Shown here one piece after another: positions 24,462 to 37,279 of a stretch of 64,000 bases of DNA. Source of the DNA: Acanthacorydalis orientalis (Eukaryota; Arthropoda; Insecta; Megaloptera; Corydalidae); contig CM068320.1 of NCBI GenBank assembly GCA_034766995.1, positions 5,922,501 to 5,986,500 of the forward strand, read 5' to 3'. Below the pieces are notes generated by a model. It was not told the DNA's origin and did no database searches. It saw nothing but the letters and a program-made list of their open reading frames with translations. A program made the position numbers and the translations under genes. Numbering within the stretch: the first letter of the stretch is position 1; each line of letters begins with the position of its first letter.

Positions 24462-24685
24462 CACAATTAATCAAAAAAACAACATATGAACAAGAACTGC
24501 ATATGGTATATATAGACCTGAAGAAAGCCTACGATACTGTACCACAAATACAACTTTGGGAAGCCCTGGAAAAGACGAAAATCAACATCAACTTAATAAA
24601 AGCCCTGAAACATTTATATGAACAGAGTAAAACCAAAGTTCGATTAGGAAATAGAACATCGCAAGAATTCGAAATAAAGGACTGA
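24395..24685 (+). pseudogene. Reverse transcriptase palm, block A
   Basis: It contains EEQAGFRAGRSTIDHLF (residues 4-20) and the catalytic block A, YIDLKKAYDT (residues 39-48), whose aspartate binds metal. A frameshift follows just before the QGCCLS motif at about 24690. The catalytic FADDQ box is then found at 24810-24824 in another frame, followed by WGLEVNIDKIQYMCIGG. Confidence 0.85.
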
Positions 24686-24803
24686 AACAGGGGTGCTGCC
24701 TATCACAACATTATTAAAAATATACTTAGAACAAGCACTTAATACATGAAAAAGAAAATGTAAAACCATAGGTGTTCCTCTTGAAGAAAATATGATATAT
24801 ACG

Positions 24804-24959
24804 TTATGTTTCGCAGATGACCAGATAATAATAACACAAGATTATGACGATGTCGAGTATATGACTCGAAAAATCATGGAAGAGTATCGTACATGGGGTT
24901 TGGAGGTTAACATCGACAAAATTCAATATATGTGCATAGGAGGTAACAACAAGATTTAA
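24804..24959 (+). pseudogene. Reverse transcriptase FADD box and following region
   Basis: The frame reads LCFADDQIIITQDYDDVEYM and then EEYRTWGLEVNIDKIQYMC. FADD replaces the more common YADD metal-binding pair, as in many LINEs of this type. It ends in a stop within the downstream thumb region; the next recognisable piece is YKYLGMNI near 25000. Confidence 0.8.
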
Positions 24960-25168
24960 CACTAAATACGGGACAAGCTATAAAACGATGCGAAGAATAT
25001 AAGTACCTAGGAATGAACATAACAAGAGACGAAACTATAGATAAAGCCATCAAAGAAAGATGTACACAAGGCAGAAAAGATATTTTCTCATTGAACAGTG
25101 TACTATGAGGCCAGAGCATCTCAAAAGACAACAAAAAGAGAATCTGTAATACCATAGTAAAGAGCATA

Positions 25169-25564
25169 GTGACATACAGTAGTGAGATATGGCCGCTAAA
25201 GAAAAGATCAGAGAACATGCTATTGACAACTGAAATGGATTTCTGGAGAAGATCGGCAGGAAGATCAAGAAAAGAACGGATTAGGAATGAGAAAATTAGA
25301 GAAATTATGAACGTTGACACCACCATAGTTGAAGACATTCGAACTAATCAATTAAGATGGTACGGGCATGTTCTACGGATGCAAAAAGAGAGACTTCCAG
25401 AACAAGTGCTCTTATGTAACCCCCAAGGTAGAAAAAGACAGGGAAGACCAAGAAGAAGTTGGTCAGAAGGAATTCGAGAAGAAATGAGAGAAAGGGATCT
25501 AAATGAAGATCAATGTGATGACAGACGGCAATGGAGAATGGATATGGGAAGACGTCCGAACTAA
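25169..25564 (+). pseudogene. LINE C-terminal region
   Basis: About 131 residues following the polymerase thumb. It reads TYSSEIWPLKKRSENMLLTT (the TYGSETW landmark of LINEs), then MDFWRRSAG, NQLRWYGHVLRMQKERLP and GRKRQGRPRRSW, a characteristic C-terminal block. It ends naturally at MGRRPN with a stop, about 10 bp before the (TA)n tract. This part is the best preserved of the element. Confidence 0.85.
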
Positions 25565-25567
25565 CCG

Positions 25568-25571
<4 letters not shown>

Positions 25572-25613
<42 letters not shown>
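25572..25613. repeat. (TA)n microsatellite at the 3' end of the LINE
   Basis: About 42 bp of TA starting 9 bp after the LINE stop codon; possibly an expanded 3' tail. Confidence 0.95.
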
Positions 25614-25619
<6 letters not shown>

Positions 25620-28600
25620 ACATAAGCCGCATATTTATACTCCCTGCCAACCAGCATCAATATAATGCACTGCTACTTAAACTTCAAAATATATTCAGAT
25701 CTAATGGATATTTTTTATCACTATTGATAATATTCATATTTGTAAAACGAGAAAGTATTCCAAATAAACTTAATGACCAAAGAAAATTCCTGTTTTTATA
25801 GAGAAACTGTTGAATCTCATATTACAATTAAACTGCAACTAAAAACTATTAAAACATACATATTCTCTGCTCGTGATTAAAGCTTGAGTACTGTTAACAT
25901 ATTTTATTTTTACTTTCTTCTTGTCATTATTTGTTAGACAACATATATGTATGTGCATCGATTTCTAAATGACACTCAATGCGATTTGAGTTAACTAATT
26001 CGATTAGAGAATAAGCATAGTGAAGTTTAACTACACTTTAAGAGTCTCTACTAAAATCTTAAAATTCAGCTGCTGAAACTTTGAATAGCTCACTTTTCCC
26101 ACTGCACTTCTCATTACATGTCTGAACAAGCATATCGTTTAAATTTTCATACTATATATGTATGTACGTAACGTTAGCTGAATATTCAAGTACGCTAGCT
26201 GACTAGAGATGCATCTTAACGAATTAAATTTTATGCACCTTAATGAAATTAAGTAATTTTGTCGAGGCAGTCGTAATATATCCGCGCTTAGTGAAATGCA
26301 ACTCATCAAAAAGGTTCACTGTGAATAACAAAAACTTACAGTATCGTTACAAAGCAGTTCCATTGTCCTGAAATTCAATTAGTTTTATTTAATTTTTTAT
26401 TTCTTCTATGCAAGACTTCGTTAGTTTTAAGATAGCTCGAAGTTTAATTTTAATTATTTTGTTTTAAAAAGTCTGTATGTTGTAATTGAAAAAAATTTAA
26501 ATTATAATACATTTTTTTTTGTTGGAATATGTATAACATATAACATGTATTACATGAAGTATATCTAAATTCCTATATTTTTGTGTGTATGTATATATAT
26601 ATTATAGCAAATGAAATATTGATATTCTGTTTAAATATTTTACAATTCCGATAATTTATTAGATGTAAGTATGAATAAATTAAATTTTCTAACACAAGAC
26701 ATAAAAGTAAATATTTCTTTTATTGCAATTTATTTCATATACAACTTTATTTTGCTTAATAAAAATTTAAAATGAATATGGAAAATCTATTTAGATTCGC
26801 TTATTCTTATTCCATGAGGTTAATTCTAGGGATGCTAGCGATATGTTTTTCTAATGAATGTTAAAACATCTGAGATACATAAGTCTGAATTAAATTAAAA
26901 AATTAATTTTGTTTGTATACTAATAAATTTAATTTATTACCTAACAAAAAATTATATTAAGGAAAATATGTCTTCTTACTGTCTCTTATAATTGGTTTTT
27001 TAACCTTTTCATGTTCATTTCAGTTTGGCAAATACAATAGATTTATTTCATATAAATAGATTTTAAGTACCTTTTGCTACTGATTTAATCAATCATAATT
27101 TCAGTCTAAACGCCTCTGCGTTTCTTTATTATCTGATGTATAAAAATGTTCAAAGTTGCTAAATATTTTTATTATTTTCATTTTAGATAGTTTAATTTGT
27201 ACTAGTTTAAATTCTGTTTTTCTTAACACAAATTTTCTGGTTTTTATTATCCTTTATAGTACTAAAATTTATTAAGTGAATTTCGTTCTATTTTCCATAA
27301 ATTATATTTCTTATTGATTATACGGTTAGTTTATTTTTTAGATTATTGTTAAGGTTCTTGTTTTTATTTGAAATGCTTTTATTAATTTTTGAAATTTATC
27401 TATAGTATGAAATTTTCGTTCAATGGAAAAAAAATTTATATAAAGAGCTTCTCTAATAGTTGCATATAATGAGTTGTATGGTTACGAAAGCTAACAATAT
27501 TATGTCACTTTATCATTTAATGAAATATTTTATGTTGAGTGTCTCAACAATGACATTTTTCGGTGTATTTTATAATTATAATTCAGTCTCATCCATATTA
27601 AATATTATTTCTAGTTTATTTCTTCTAGAACAATGGTCCTTAACTTTGTTGTCTCACGAAACCCTTAAGATTATAATTTTTTTTTAGAAAAAATTACGCA
27701 GTTTCCCTCCACTGTGGTATCGAACAAGTTACACTGTTTTGACAATATTCTCGAATCTATGTTAAACATTCTTCTACTAATACATAAGTTCATTACGGAG
27801 AGATAAAATGGCCAGGTCGTATGGCTCTATATTAATTGTTCCGCGGAAGTAAATTGCATTAACTCAAGATATGTACCCCACAAATTTTGAAAATCACCCA
27901 ACTTACATAACCAACTTTTATTATTTACTTTTAATTATAAAATCTCAAAAATAAAATAAAATTTTCTATGTATTATGTTCTATAATCAAAATCGTGTTAA
28001 GAAGTTATATTTTCTTCGACTTTTTATGTCACTCTCCTGACGCGAGAAAATTATTATAGTTTGAATCCAGTTGAGTATAGATTTCAAAAATAGTGTTCTC
28101 AGTACTGAGATATTCAGGTGAATCTAATTTAAATACATTCTTTATAATTTTGTTTATTTGGAAAACGTTTTTTAATTTTTTTTTACTGGATATATTGCTT
28201 TTAATATATATTACATTTAATGAAAACAATTATTAAAATATAAAAGTTTGTTATTTTTATATCGAATTCTATTAAAAATAAAAAAATATTATAAAAATGA
28301 GTTTTGTAGCTAAAATTAAATTTTATCATATTCTTTTTTTTAAATTAAAATGCAATACAGTACATTTAACATTAATACTTACAAATTTATTTTTATTTTA
28401 AATATTACAAATTAGTAGAATACAATACTAAAAAATGTGGAATTATTGTGGACTTATATCGTTTAATATTATTTGGAAATTAAAATTTTACACATGACAT
28501 AGCACGAATGGTAGCATTGAAGAGAAAAAATATGCTGTATTCCATATTTATAGCCAAGCTTGTCATTTTTATACTTACACCTTGCTGCAGTTAGTTATTG

Positions 28601-29927
28601 ATCGAATACTCATGACGGTCACATTTTATGAATCTGTTGCAGCTTTCAAGTTGTAGTCGACCATCATTAATTTTAAAAGAAATATTTTTTCCATTTAGTG
28701 TCAACTATTGAACAGTATTGATTGAACAGTATTATATAGTTGAATATGCTATGAAAGTGATGCAAGAAGTGAAAAAAATTTAAATTTGTTTCAACAGAAA
28801 TTAAATTTAATTATGAATTGTAATTACAAATGAAAAAAATAAATTCCATAAAAATGCATTAAATATTATATAATAAATTTTAAAAAAATATAAGAATTTT
28901 AATCAACAGATTAACATATTTTGAAATTCATTTCTCAATATTTAAAAAAAAACACAATTTTCAAAAAAATATTTTTTTTATTCAACATTAAAATGAATAT
29001 TATAAAATATACACTTTCATTCTATTTTATCTTTTTTTTGAAAACAAATATTCTTGAAAAATATAATACGATGAAAATACTTTTGTAAATATTAAAATAA
29101 ATGACAAAAAAATGTGTATCTTAACTCATATTTAGTCACATTATTTCTGGCAAGGATTTCCTTGAAGTTAAAGATTGTGTAGTTTTCAAATATAATAACT
29201 GATAATAAATATAAATTTCATTTATTGACACAAATAGACACACATATACAAACATATATATACATATATATATATATATGTGTTTGTGTAAGTTTATGGA
29301 TAAACGTGTAACTATACTTGAATTTCGAATGGATAAACGATAACTATTTTGGTGGGTAGCAGCTCATTTACATTTTTTATATTTTTTGGTAATATCGAAT
29401 TTATATATAAAGTAGATTTTTAATTTTTCGACAACAAATTGTTTACTTTTGTAATTTTGAATAATATGAATTATTTTGTGTTATCAGACTTAACTTACTC
29501 TTTAGTTCTCTTCAGGAACATTTAAATTGAAAATAAGCTTTTACGTCTCTAAGTTCTTTCTCTACTTTTTTTTCCTTTTCTATACTTAATGCAATAGTTA
29601 TATATTCTGTTCGTTTTCACTGCAGTTATATTTCTTAAACCTTTAGATATCCTTTCTTTCTTTGAGCATATAATTAAGTAATTTATTTTGATATTAAAGT
29701 TATTATCAAAAATACTGTTATAATTTTTATATCATCTACTTAACGCATTTTCATTTATTCATCGTTTATTTTTTCTGTTGTTTCATATACTGAATATATA
29801 TATATATAGATCTATTTTTATATTTAATTTTTTAACTTAGTTATATTGCTAGTAGCCTCACATTCTTTCTAAGAATTTCATCTTCGATATTAGCTCAATT
29901 CTTCAATACGTAAAAGAAATGTTCGAT

Positions 29928-29935
<8 letters not shown>
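25614..29935. other. Long AT-rich stretch, nothing recognised
   Basis: No coding motif, transposon end or RNA gene seen in over 4 kb. Short open frames at 27460-27687 and 28029-28229 have no recognisable domain. Only minor TA runs occur (29264-29280, 29794-29808). Confidence 0.5.
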
Positions 29936-29993
<58 letters not shown>

Positions 29994-30014
29994 GTATATA
30001 TATATGTATATATA
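29936..30014. repeat. (TA)n microsatellite with TG steps
   Basis: About 78 bp. Confidence 0.95.
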
Positions 30015-32672
30015 AGCATATAGGTTCATCTTACTCTGATTCTATTAAAGTCGTACCACTAATTTGTGGAACATCATATAATTGTTGTTAATATTTTAAA
30101 AAATTATTTAGAGGTACATTATTTAATTTAGTTAAATAAAATTTAGCACTTTATTTTTCGAGGTTCTCATATTTAAACAAAATTGTCTGGACTCTTATTA
30201 TATCAATATTTCCTCCAACTTGTGCGCTTGTGCGCATGTACAAAAATGTATTACCGCACATAGCTCAAACGCGCTAAGAACCTAAAGAAAAAGTATGAAG
30301 TTTTTATGTATCTAGGAACTCTATACCATCTTGTTCAGTGTTGCCAGCTTAGTTTATTTTTTGCTTGAACTATCAGAATTTTAATACATATTGCTTATAA
30401 AATTTATTTCTTACAGATGGTTATAAGTCTTCTTTTTAAAACACTTTTAGCGGATTTTAGATTGTATAAAATTACTTTACTCTTACGGCTTACATGTAAA
30501 ATCTCATAAAAAAGAGTTTAATAGAATGATGGAAGTTCACGGATAGAATGGAGAAAAAATAAATGACTAAAAATTCTGAATTTTTCATATCTGTCCATAT
30601 TATCGCACAAGAAATTTCACAGTGCACATGTAGATATTTTAGCGCACACATCCATCATAAAATCGGAGGAAACATTACATTACATGATAAACATTATTTC
30701 GAAGTGAGTTCATTAAATTCTCTACTATCATAAGGTTTGTTAACAATTGTTTTTTCTCGTCATCTAAATTTAAAAAAGGACTAAGCCATATATGACATCA
30801 ATTTTCTTGTTCTCGAACGTTTATAACATCATTTAACATATACTTTAAGCATTTCAAATCTCCTCTTATACATGAATAATTTTCTCGTAACAGTTATGTT
30901 TATAAACTTTTTTCTCGTTAAAATCGAAGAGTTTTATTTTCTTTCGTAGTCAACTTTTCCCTTCTTCGTTATTATTATCCATCGTACATGATTATATATT
31001 TTTTTATTTCCGTGTTATTTTTTTAAATAATTTTCAATATTTAATAAAAATTGGAAATCTCTATGGATTCATCACTAATGTAGAAGACAGCTGTATTTAA
31101 AGATTTATCTTTCGACTTATTCTATTTACTTTATATCTTACATGTTTGTTTTAAATTTAGTAAAAGACTACATTGTCTAAAAAAATAATTTATCATATTT
31201 AAATCCATTGTCATAAAGCAAATGTAATTACTTTTTTAAAGCTTGTGTTACAAGTGAATTCAATTTCATAATTATTTTAGCTATATATATTTTAATAATC
31301 AATAGATGAATATTAATTTTTACCTTCTTCTTTTTTTAAATATACATCTGAAATTAATATTATTTTTAACAAGCTTTTTTTTTATTTTTTCAAATAGCAT
31401 TTTTGTGTTCTATTATTGTAAACTAATAATAATTATACACTTGCTTTGGATATATTAGTACAATAGTAGATGTTTCGTTGAGAACAGAACTATCAGTTAA
31501 TATTTTTTTATAGATAAATACAGAAAAAGAAAACCAATTCACACAGCAAGTCTATAATTTATTTCAAGCTATCGTGTGTGTATTGAAAAAAATATATATA
31601 CACATATTTTTTTCTATAATTTCTTACTTTAATGTAATCGTGAATCATTATTGCTTATGTTAGATACTAGAATCAAACCTTAATAAAATTCTTCCTCTAC
31701 TAAAGACATAAAATGGTTTAAAACACGAACTATTATACCTATTACCTATTTGAATAATATTTTGATTAATATTCAGGCACTATGAGGTCTTATTTCAAAT
31801 TGAATTTATTAAACAGCTACTTAGAACTTGTTTACAATTAATGGCTCATATACAAATATTATTAAAAACGCTCAATTATATTTTTAAGTGTTCTTTACAT
31901 CAGGGATCTTAGCAGCATACAGTAATTATAAAAACATGAAACTTAGATATTGATTTACATGTACACAATACACATTCTATTATTATATATATTTTTTATA
32001 AAAACTATAATTTACATCTAATATACAACATACATTGATTTTTAAAAGTAACTATAATATATTTAAAGACAACACAATCCCTGAAACCAATAACGCAAAA
32101 TAAATAATATGAGTCCAGTATAAAAATTACGAATGACAAATTTTAATTTTCTTATAATACTTACTATAATAAATATAATTTTCTATTTACTGAAATGAAA
32201 ATATGCCATAAAAAGTAAGTAATAATTTTAAATATGAAATTTCTTTAAATTCGATACAATTAAAATGATTTTTTTGAAAAATTAAATAAAATATTTATAC
32301 AATGTTTTAATATAAAACATAAAATTCGAAATTTACTAATTTAAAACTAACATAATACGTATATAAATTACAGAACTGATTTGAATTCTCCGAGAATCAA
32401 TTTCTTTGAAAAAATGAATAATTTATATTATTTTTTCGTGATGTATCAGTTACTTATTTAATTTTACTATACGTCTTTGTATTCAATATGATGAATTCAG
32501 TAATTCCATTGAGATGTTCAGTCTAGTTGAATATTAAATATTTGAAAGCAAAAAGTCTTTTATTGTTTCATAATAAAATATCCACAAGTTTACTTTTTCT
32601 CCTTATTTATACATATATACAAACGCCCTACATACATACATACACACACATATATTTATATATATATGTATA
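30015..32672. other. Long AT-rich stretch with one weak inverted-repeat candidate
   Basis: The segment from about 30207 to 30675 is bounded by AATATTTCCTCC and, inverted, AATGTTTCCTCC, with GTGCGC-type motifs near both ends. It could be a worn MITE, but this is weak. I see nothing else. Confidence 0.4.
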
Positions 32673-32674
32673 TA

Positions 32675-33606
32675 CGAGGTCAGACAATTAAGTAATGCGA
32701 CCGATTTTTTTTCTCGGCCTGTGGTAACACTGCGAACCTGTAACTCCGCCACCATAATAGCAGATCCCTACTCTCTCGATTGAGACCTTGACCACCCTCG
32801 TACGATCATTTCTTCGCCAGCTGTTTAGTGTTTTGTAACAACGCGCGAGTAGTGCATGTCACGAAAATGGAACATCGCTCAATGAATGAACATCGCTCAA
32901 GATTGTCTCGAGCAGGTTGAAAGTGATCCTACTCTTCTCGATCGAGTTATTACTGGTGATGAAAGTTGGTTCTTTCAATATGAACCCGAAACTAAACGAC
33001 AAAGCCAACAGTGGCTGTCCCCTGGAGCACCAAGGCCAAAAAAGGCGAGAATGAGCAAGTCCAAAGTGAAAACCATGTTGATTTGCTTCTTCGACAGCAA
33101 AGGGGTGGTTCACAAAGAGTTCGTACCACCTGGACAAACCGTAAATCAAGAATTCTATCGCAATGTGCTCGAAAAATTACGAAAAGGGTGCTCAGAGTGC
33201 GTCCAGAGATCGCGAAGACTTGGGTTCTGCATCACGACAATGCTCCCTGTCACAGTGCGTTCAGTGTCTCTCAGTTTTTGGCGTCTAAAGGCATCGCAAC
33301 GTTACCATAACCGCCCTATTCACCGGACATGTCACCCTGCGACTTTTTCCTATTCCCCCATATGAAAAAATTCGTCAAAGGTCGACATTTTGACTCCGTT
33401 GAAGATATCCAAGAATCTGTGACGAGGGTACTCGGAGAGGTCCCACAAGAAGTGTTCCAGAATTGTTACGAAAACTGGAAAACTCGCTGGAATAAGTGTA
33501 TAGATGCGGGAGGGGACTACTTTGAAGGGGATCGCAGCGATGTACCTTAATTTTTAAATATACTCGATTTTTGAATTTTGTCGCATTACTTAATTGTCTG
33601 ACCTCG
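32675..33606 (+). mobile_element. Young mariner copy A, internally deleted (932 bp)
   Basis: Inverted ends: the left begins CGAGGTCAGACAATTAAGTA, with the same sequence inverted at 33577-33606, and TA lies outside each end (32673-32674, 33607-33608). At roughly half G+C it stands out against the AT-rich background. Compared with the normal 1.28 kb of a mariner, about 350 bp is missing, corresponding to the DNA-binding domain. Copy B at 42869-43769 is about 98-99 percent identical by eye. It sits in a TA-rich target with a (TA)n(GA)n tract on its right side. Confidence 0.95.
32886..33550 (+). pseudogene. Mariner transposase, catalytic domain (frameshift and stop)
   Basis: It starts with MNIAQDCLEQVESDPTLLDR, the segment just before the first catalytic aspartate (VITGDESWFF). 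The second block, HHDNAPCH, and the third, YSPDMSPCDFFLFP, are present, with DD34D spacing when compared with copy B. Two lesions kill it: loss of one A near 33184 shifts the frame after LRK, and CAA has become TAA at 33307-33309, just before the third block. The C-terminus (WKTRWNKCIDAGGDYFEGD) is intact. The N-terminal two helix-turn-helix motifs are deleted, so even without the lesions it could not bind its own ends normally. Confidence 0.9.
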
Positions 33607-33626
33607 TATATATATATATATATATG

Positions 33627-33658
<32 letters not shown>

Positions 33659-33660
33659 AA
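33607..33660. repeat. Compound (TA)n(GA)n microsatellite
   Basis: A TA tract passes into about 22 bp of pure GA; it begins directly at the right end of mariner copy A. Confidence 0.95.
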
Positions 33661-34671
33661 TAAATAACTATTTAAAAATAATTTCCTATTAAAATTAGAT
33701 ATGAACTACAACAATGAGTTGTGAAAATATATAATATGTAACTTTATTAATACAAATAATGTTTTTACACAGAACGTTAAATCTTTTAATTTTATTTTAA
33801 AATATTAATTCGAAATATTGATATAATTTTACACAATTTTTACATGTATAAAGTAAAGAATTTTTTATACATGTACATATTCGCATATACATACATACAA
33901 ATGTACAAAATGTCCAAAAATGTGCATACACTGTTCAGACAACAAAATTTTTCCATAGACCAAATAAACATTTTTGTTAATGTCGTTTCAAACTTTTTAT
34001 GCTCTCTGTTGTAAATGCGTATTAGATTCGTAACCATAATTAAATCAATGGTTCTATAAAATTTCACCTTGAAAATAAAGGATGGTATATATATAATTAC
34101 ATTACACATCTTCAATATATAATTATTACGTAACTTGATGGAGAAACTATAAATTTTACTAATACACTATACATGTTGATTTGTCCCGTTGATTTGATAG
34201 TGAGAAGTTTGTGCAGTAGAATTATCTCCAGTGAATAAAATCTATGTTTGTGGGAATAAAACATTATACTTAGAAAAATATTTAATAAATAGCCTAAATT
34301 TTAATCAATTATTACATAGTATCTGAGAGTGTCTTTCTCTTTATTTCATAATAGGTTAATTTGGCAACATAGTGAATTTGTGTATCCCATTGATTCTTAT
34401 AACAGTGTTAGTTTGATTTGTATAGTTGTACTTTGATAGTTATAAAGTCAAGGTAAGTGTTTGATTCTATTAGAAATGTTTGAAATAGGTTAAAGAACAT
34501 GACATTCCTCAATACGTTGATGTTTCAACTACGTCAATTGTATTGTTAACAATAATAATTAATCACGCATTAAAAATTATATGATTTTCTTAAAGAAGTA
34601 AATAGATACAGGTCTTAATTTAAGAATTTTTCACATTAAATGTCATTTTACGATTAAATTATTATAGATTG
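33661..34671. other. AT-rich stretch, nothing recognised
   Basis: An open frame at 33840-34115 on the minus strand has no recognisable motif and background composition. Confidence 0.5.
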
Positions 34672-34712
34672 TGTATATATATATATATATACATATATGT
34701 AAATATATAGGC

Positions 34713-34746
<34 letters not shown>

Positions 34747-34810
34747 ATACATATATATACATAAATATATATATATACATATATATATATATTTATGTAT
34801 ATATATGTAT

Positions 34811-34842
<32 letters not shown>

Positions 34843-34846
34843 GTAG
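34672..34846. repeat. Interrupted (TA)n array with TACATA steps
   Basis: About 175 bp of TA with CA and TG interruptions, partly palindromic. Confidence 0.95.
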
Positions 34847-35046
34847 ATGTATTTGATCTAATTATTTATACCAATGTATTTTTTTAAAATTTTTGTAAAG
34901 GTGATAAGAAAAAACTTTATTGTAAAAAGTTCATTTATTATATGAACAAACAAAATATAAGTATTTTACAATGTTTCATTTGTCACTTTATTATGTAAAC
35001 AGAAAACAAACAAAACAACAGTTTCATCGAATTGAAATGAAACTTT

Positions 35047-35078
35047 ATGTATATATATATATATATATATATCTACAA

Positions 35079-35123
<45 letters not shown>

Positions 35124-35156
35124 CATATATATACATATATATATATTTATATATAC
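35047..35156. repeat. Interrupted (TA)n array
   Basis: About 110 bp; the second of two similar arrays 200 bp apart. Confidence 0.95.
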
Positions 35157-35758
35157 ATTGATTTTTTGTCATTTTTATGCTAAAAGTTAAAATTAAACTA
35201 TGGTTAGAAAACAACATTTATTTTCATCACAGATGCATAATTTTCTTTAAACTATATGGTTGTAATAATAAAAAAGCATGATTGTTTTTGGACTATCTTC
35301 ATTGTATATGTATAAATTTGTATCAGCTATAGGTAAACTCTATTATATAATGCAAAGAAAATTGAAACAGATTGTATAACTTTGGAAATAATTATTACAA
35401 AAATAATTTATTTAATATTTATTTAATATTTCAGTATAGATTTTATTATTTAAATACAATTTTAAAAACAAAGAATCCAATTAAATGAAAGAAACAAATA
35501 AATATAAACAGAATTTAAATATATTCTTAATTTATTGATTTATTTTAATGTCATGATTATTGACAAAAACGTAACTTTGATTTTTCAACGTCTGTAATCA
35601 ATATTATATGAATATTAATAAAAAAAGCTATATACTCATTTTGAGTGAGCAAGGATATAATGAACTCACAGTTATAATAAGTAAATTTTCACACAGTCAG
35701 ATTTTGCCCATTAATTTTATTTCATAAAGACTTCCTTAAAGGACTATAATTTATTGTA

Positions 35759-35793
<35 letters not shown>

Positions 35794-35969
35794 TTAAATA
35801 CTTAAAAGTTGTATTGATTATCGTTGAAGTCACTGTTTGTGTAGTTTCTACGACCAATTTTCTCTCCTACTACCTTTAGATATATCTGTATTGGTATATA
35901 ACAGTATAGATTTACCTGTTGATATTAAAAGATAAAACCGGTTCTAAAAATACTCAAATATGTATATAT

Positions 35970-36020
<51 letters not shown>

Positions 36021-37065
36021 ATACATATGCGAAATCAATTATAGTGAACACGGCTATAAAAAATTTAGTACATGCGTATTTCTATACAAAGGTTCAAACA
36101 AGAAACGAGCTTATTTTGGATATATTAAGTTTATATACTTCTTCTTAAGAACATTATTCCTTATCTAATTGGCAATAAACTTCTTTTTTCTATTACAGAA
36201 AACGGATAACTGTCCTATATATCCGCAAAAACAAAATTATTTTTATTTTTGTATACATTATCATTATTTTAATTAAAGCCTTGTGATGAGTCACTATCGA
36301 ATGTTTGTATCTTAAATATTTTTTTTAATATGTATGTATTGTTTGTAGATACTTATAAATGTTCAATTAAATTTTGTTTTTTTTTAAAAAAAAAGTTTAC
36401 ATTCATTTTCTATTAAGTATTTATATTAGTTTCGTATATAATATATATTATTGGGATCTATCTAGAAAAGGATAATATCTAACTGTAATGTACCTATAAA
36501 TAACACAATTGTAAACAGTTGTAATAAGGAAAAGTCGTTTATTTCGCAATGCTTGGAAAAACCGAATTCGACTGTAATTAAAAACGGATATATGCTTTTT
36601 TAACGAATGTTTTCTTTTTTGTATGAAATAATATACTCTTATATCCCAACATATACTAAAACAAAACACGATAAAACATGTTTTAGAATTTCACTCGTGG
36701 TGTTGTAAACATTTTTTTAAACATTCTCTTGTGCACAATTCTGTATCAAAAATAACTGCGGTGGACAATTTTATCACCTCTTGGTCATAAATCAATACTT
36801 TACACTTCGTTTCGCGCAATGTATTTTTTATTCTTGTTTTAATTTCTCTTTTATTTTTCGGCGTGATAAAAATAAATTCATTTTTATATAATATTATCTT
36901 CTATAAATACTTGTTTAAATTCACACATATATCCACCCACATGAATTTTATATATATAGATAGATAGATTTGCACGCAAATATATAGTTTTAAAATCATT
37001 ATTTTTAAATAGAAATAAAATTTGATTTTCTCAACTAAGAAAAAATATGAAAAAAATTTTCATAA
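35157..37065. other. AT-rich stretch with two TA arrays, no gene recognised
   Basis: It contains TA runs at about 35759-35790 and 35964-36017. The minus-strand open frame at 36448-36669 has no recognisable domain. Confidence 0.5.
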
Positions 37066-37070
37066 ATATA

Positions 37071-37113
<43 letters not shown>

Positions 37114-37198
37114 TATATATATATATGTATATTATATATATATATATATATGTATATTATATATATATATATGTATATTATATATATATATATATATG

Positions 37199-37248
<50 letters not shown>

Positions 37249-37268
37249 GTATATATATATATATATAT
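37066..37268. repeat. (TA)n array with repeated TGTATATTA units
   Basis: About 200 bp. The block TGTATATTA recurs about five times at spacings near 20 bp, so part of the array behaves as a minisatellite. It ends 12 bp before the rosa-type mariner relic. Confidence 0.95.
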
Positions 37269-37279
37269 GCATCTATGTA

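Larger units (their letters stand above)
23545..25571 (+). mobile_element. Decayed non-LTR retrotransposon (RTE-like, 5'-truncated)
   Basis: Plus-strand fragments of a LINE polyprotein run in order: a linker region, reverse transcriptase blocks and a C-terminal domain. No apurinic endonuclease is seen upstream, so the copy is 5'-truncated, as is typical of incomplete reverse transcription. The reading frame is broken by at least two stops and several frameshifts. It ends close to a (TA)n tract at 25572, which may be its 3' tail. Its wording (FADDQ box, QGRKRQGRPRRSW near the end) resembles insect endonuclease/reverse transcriptase elements. RTE-like is my best guess for the clade. Confidence 0.85.

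Noticed and set aside
24907..25338. 143-residue minus-strand open frame rich in Leu, Ser and Phe
   Set aside because: It is antisense to the LINE reverse transcriptase C-terminus and has no membrane-protein family resemblance that I trust.
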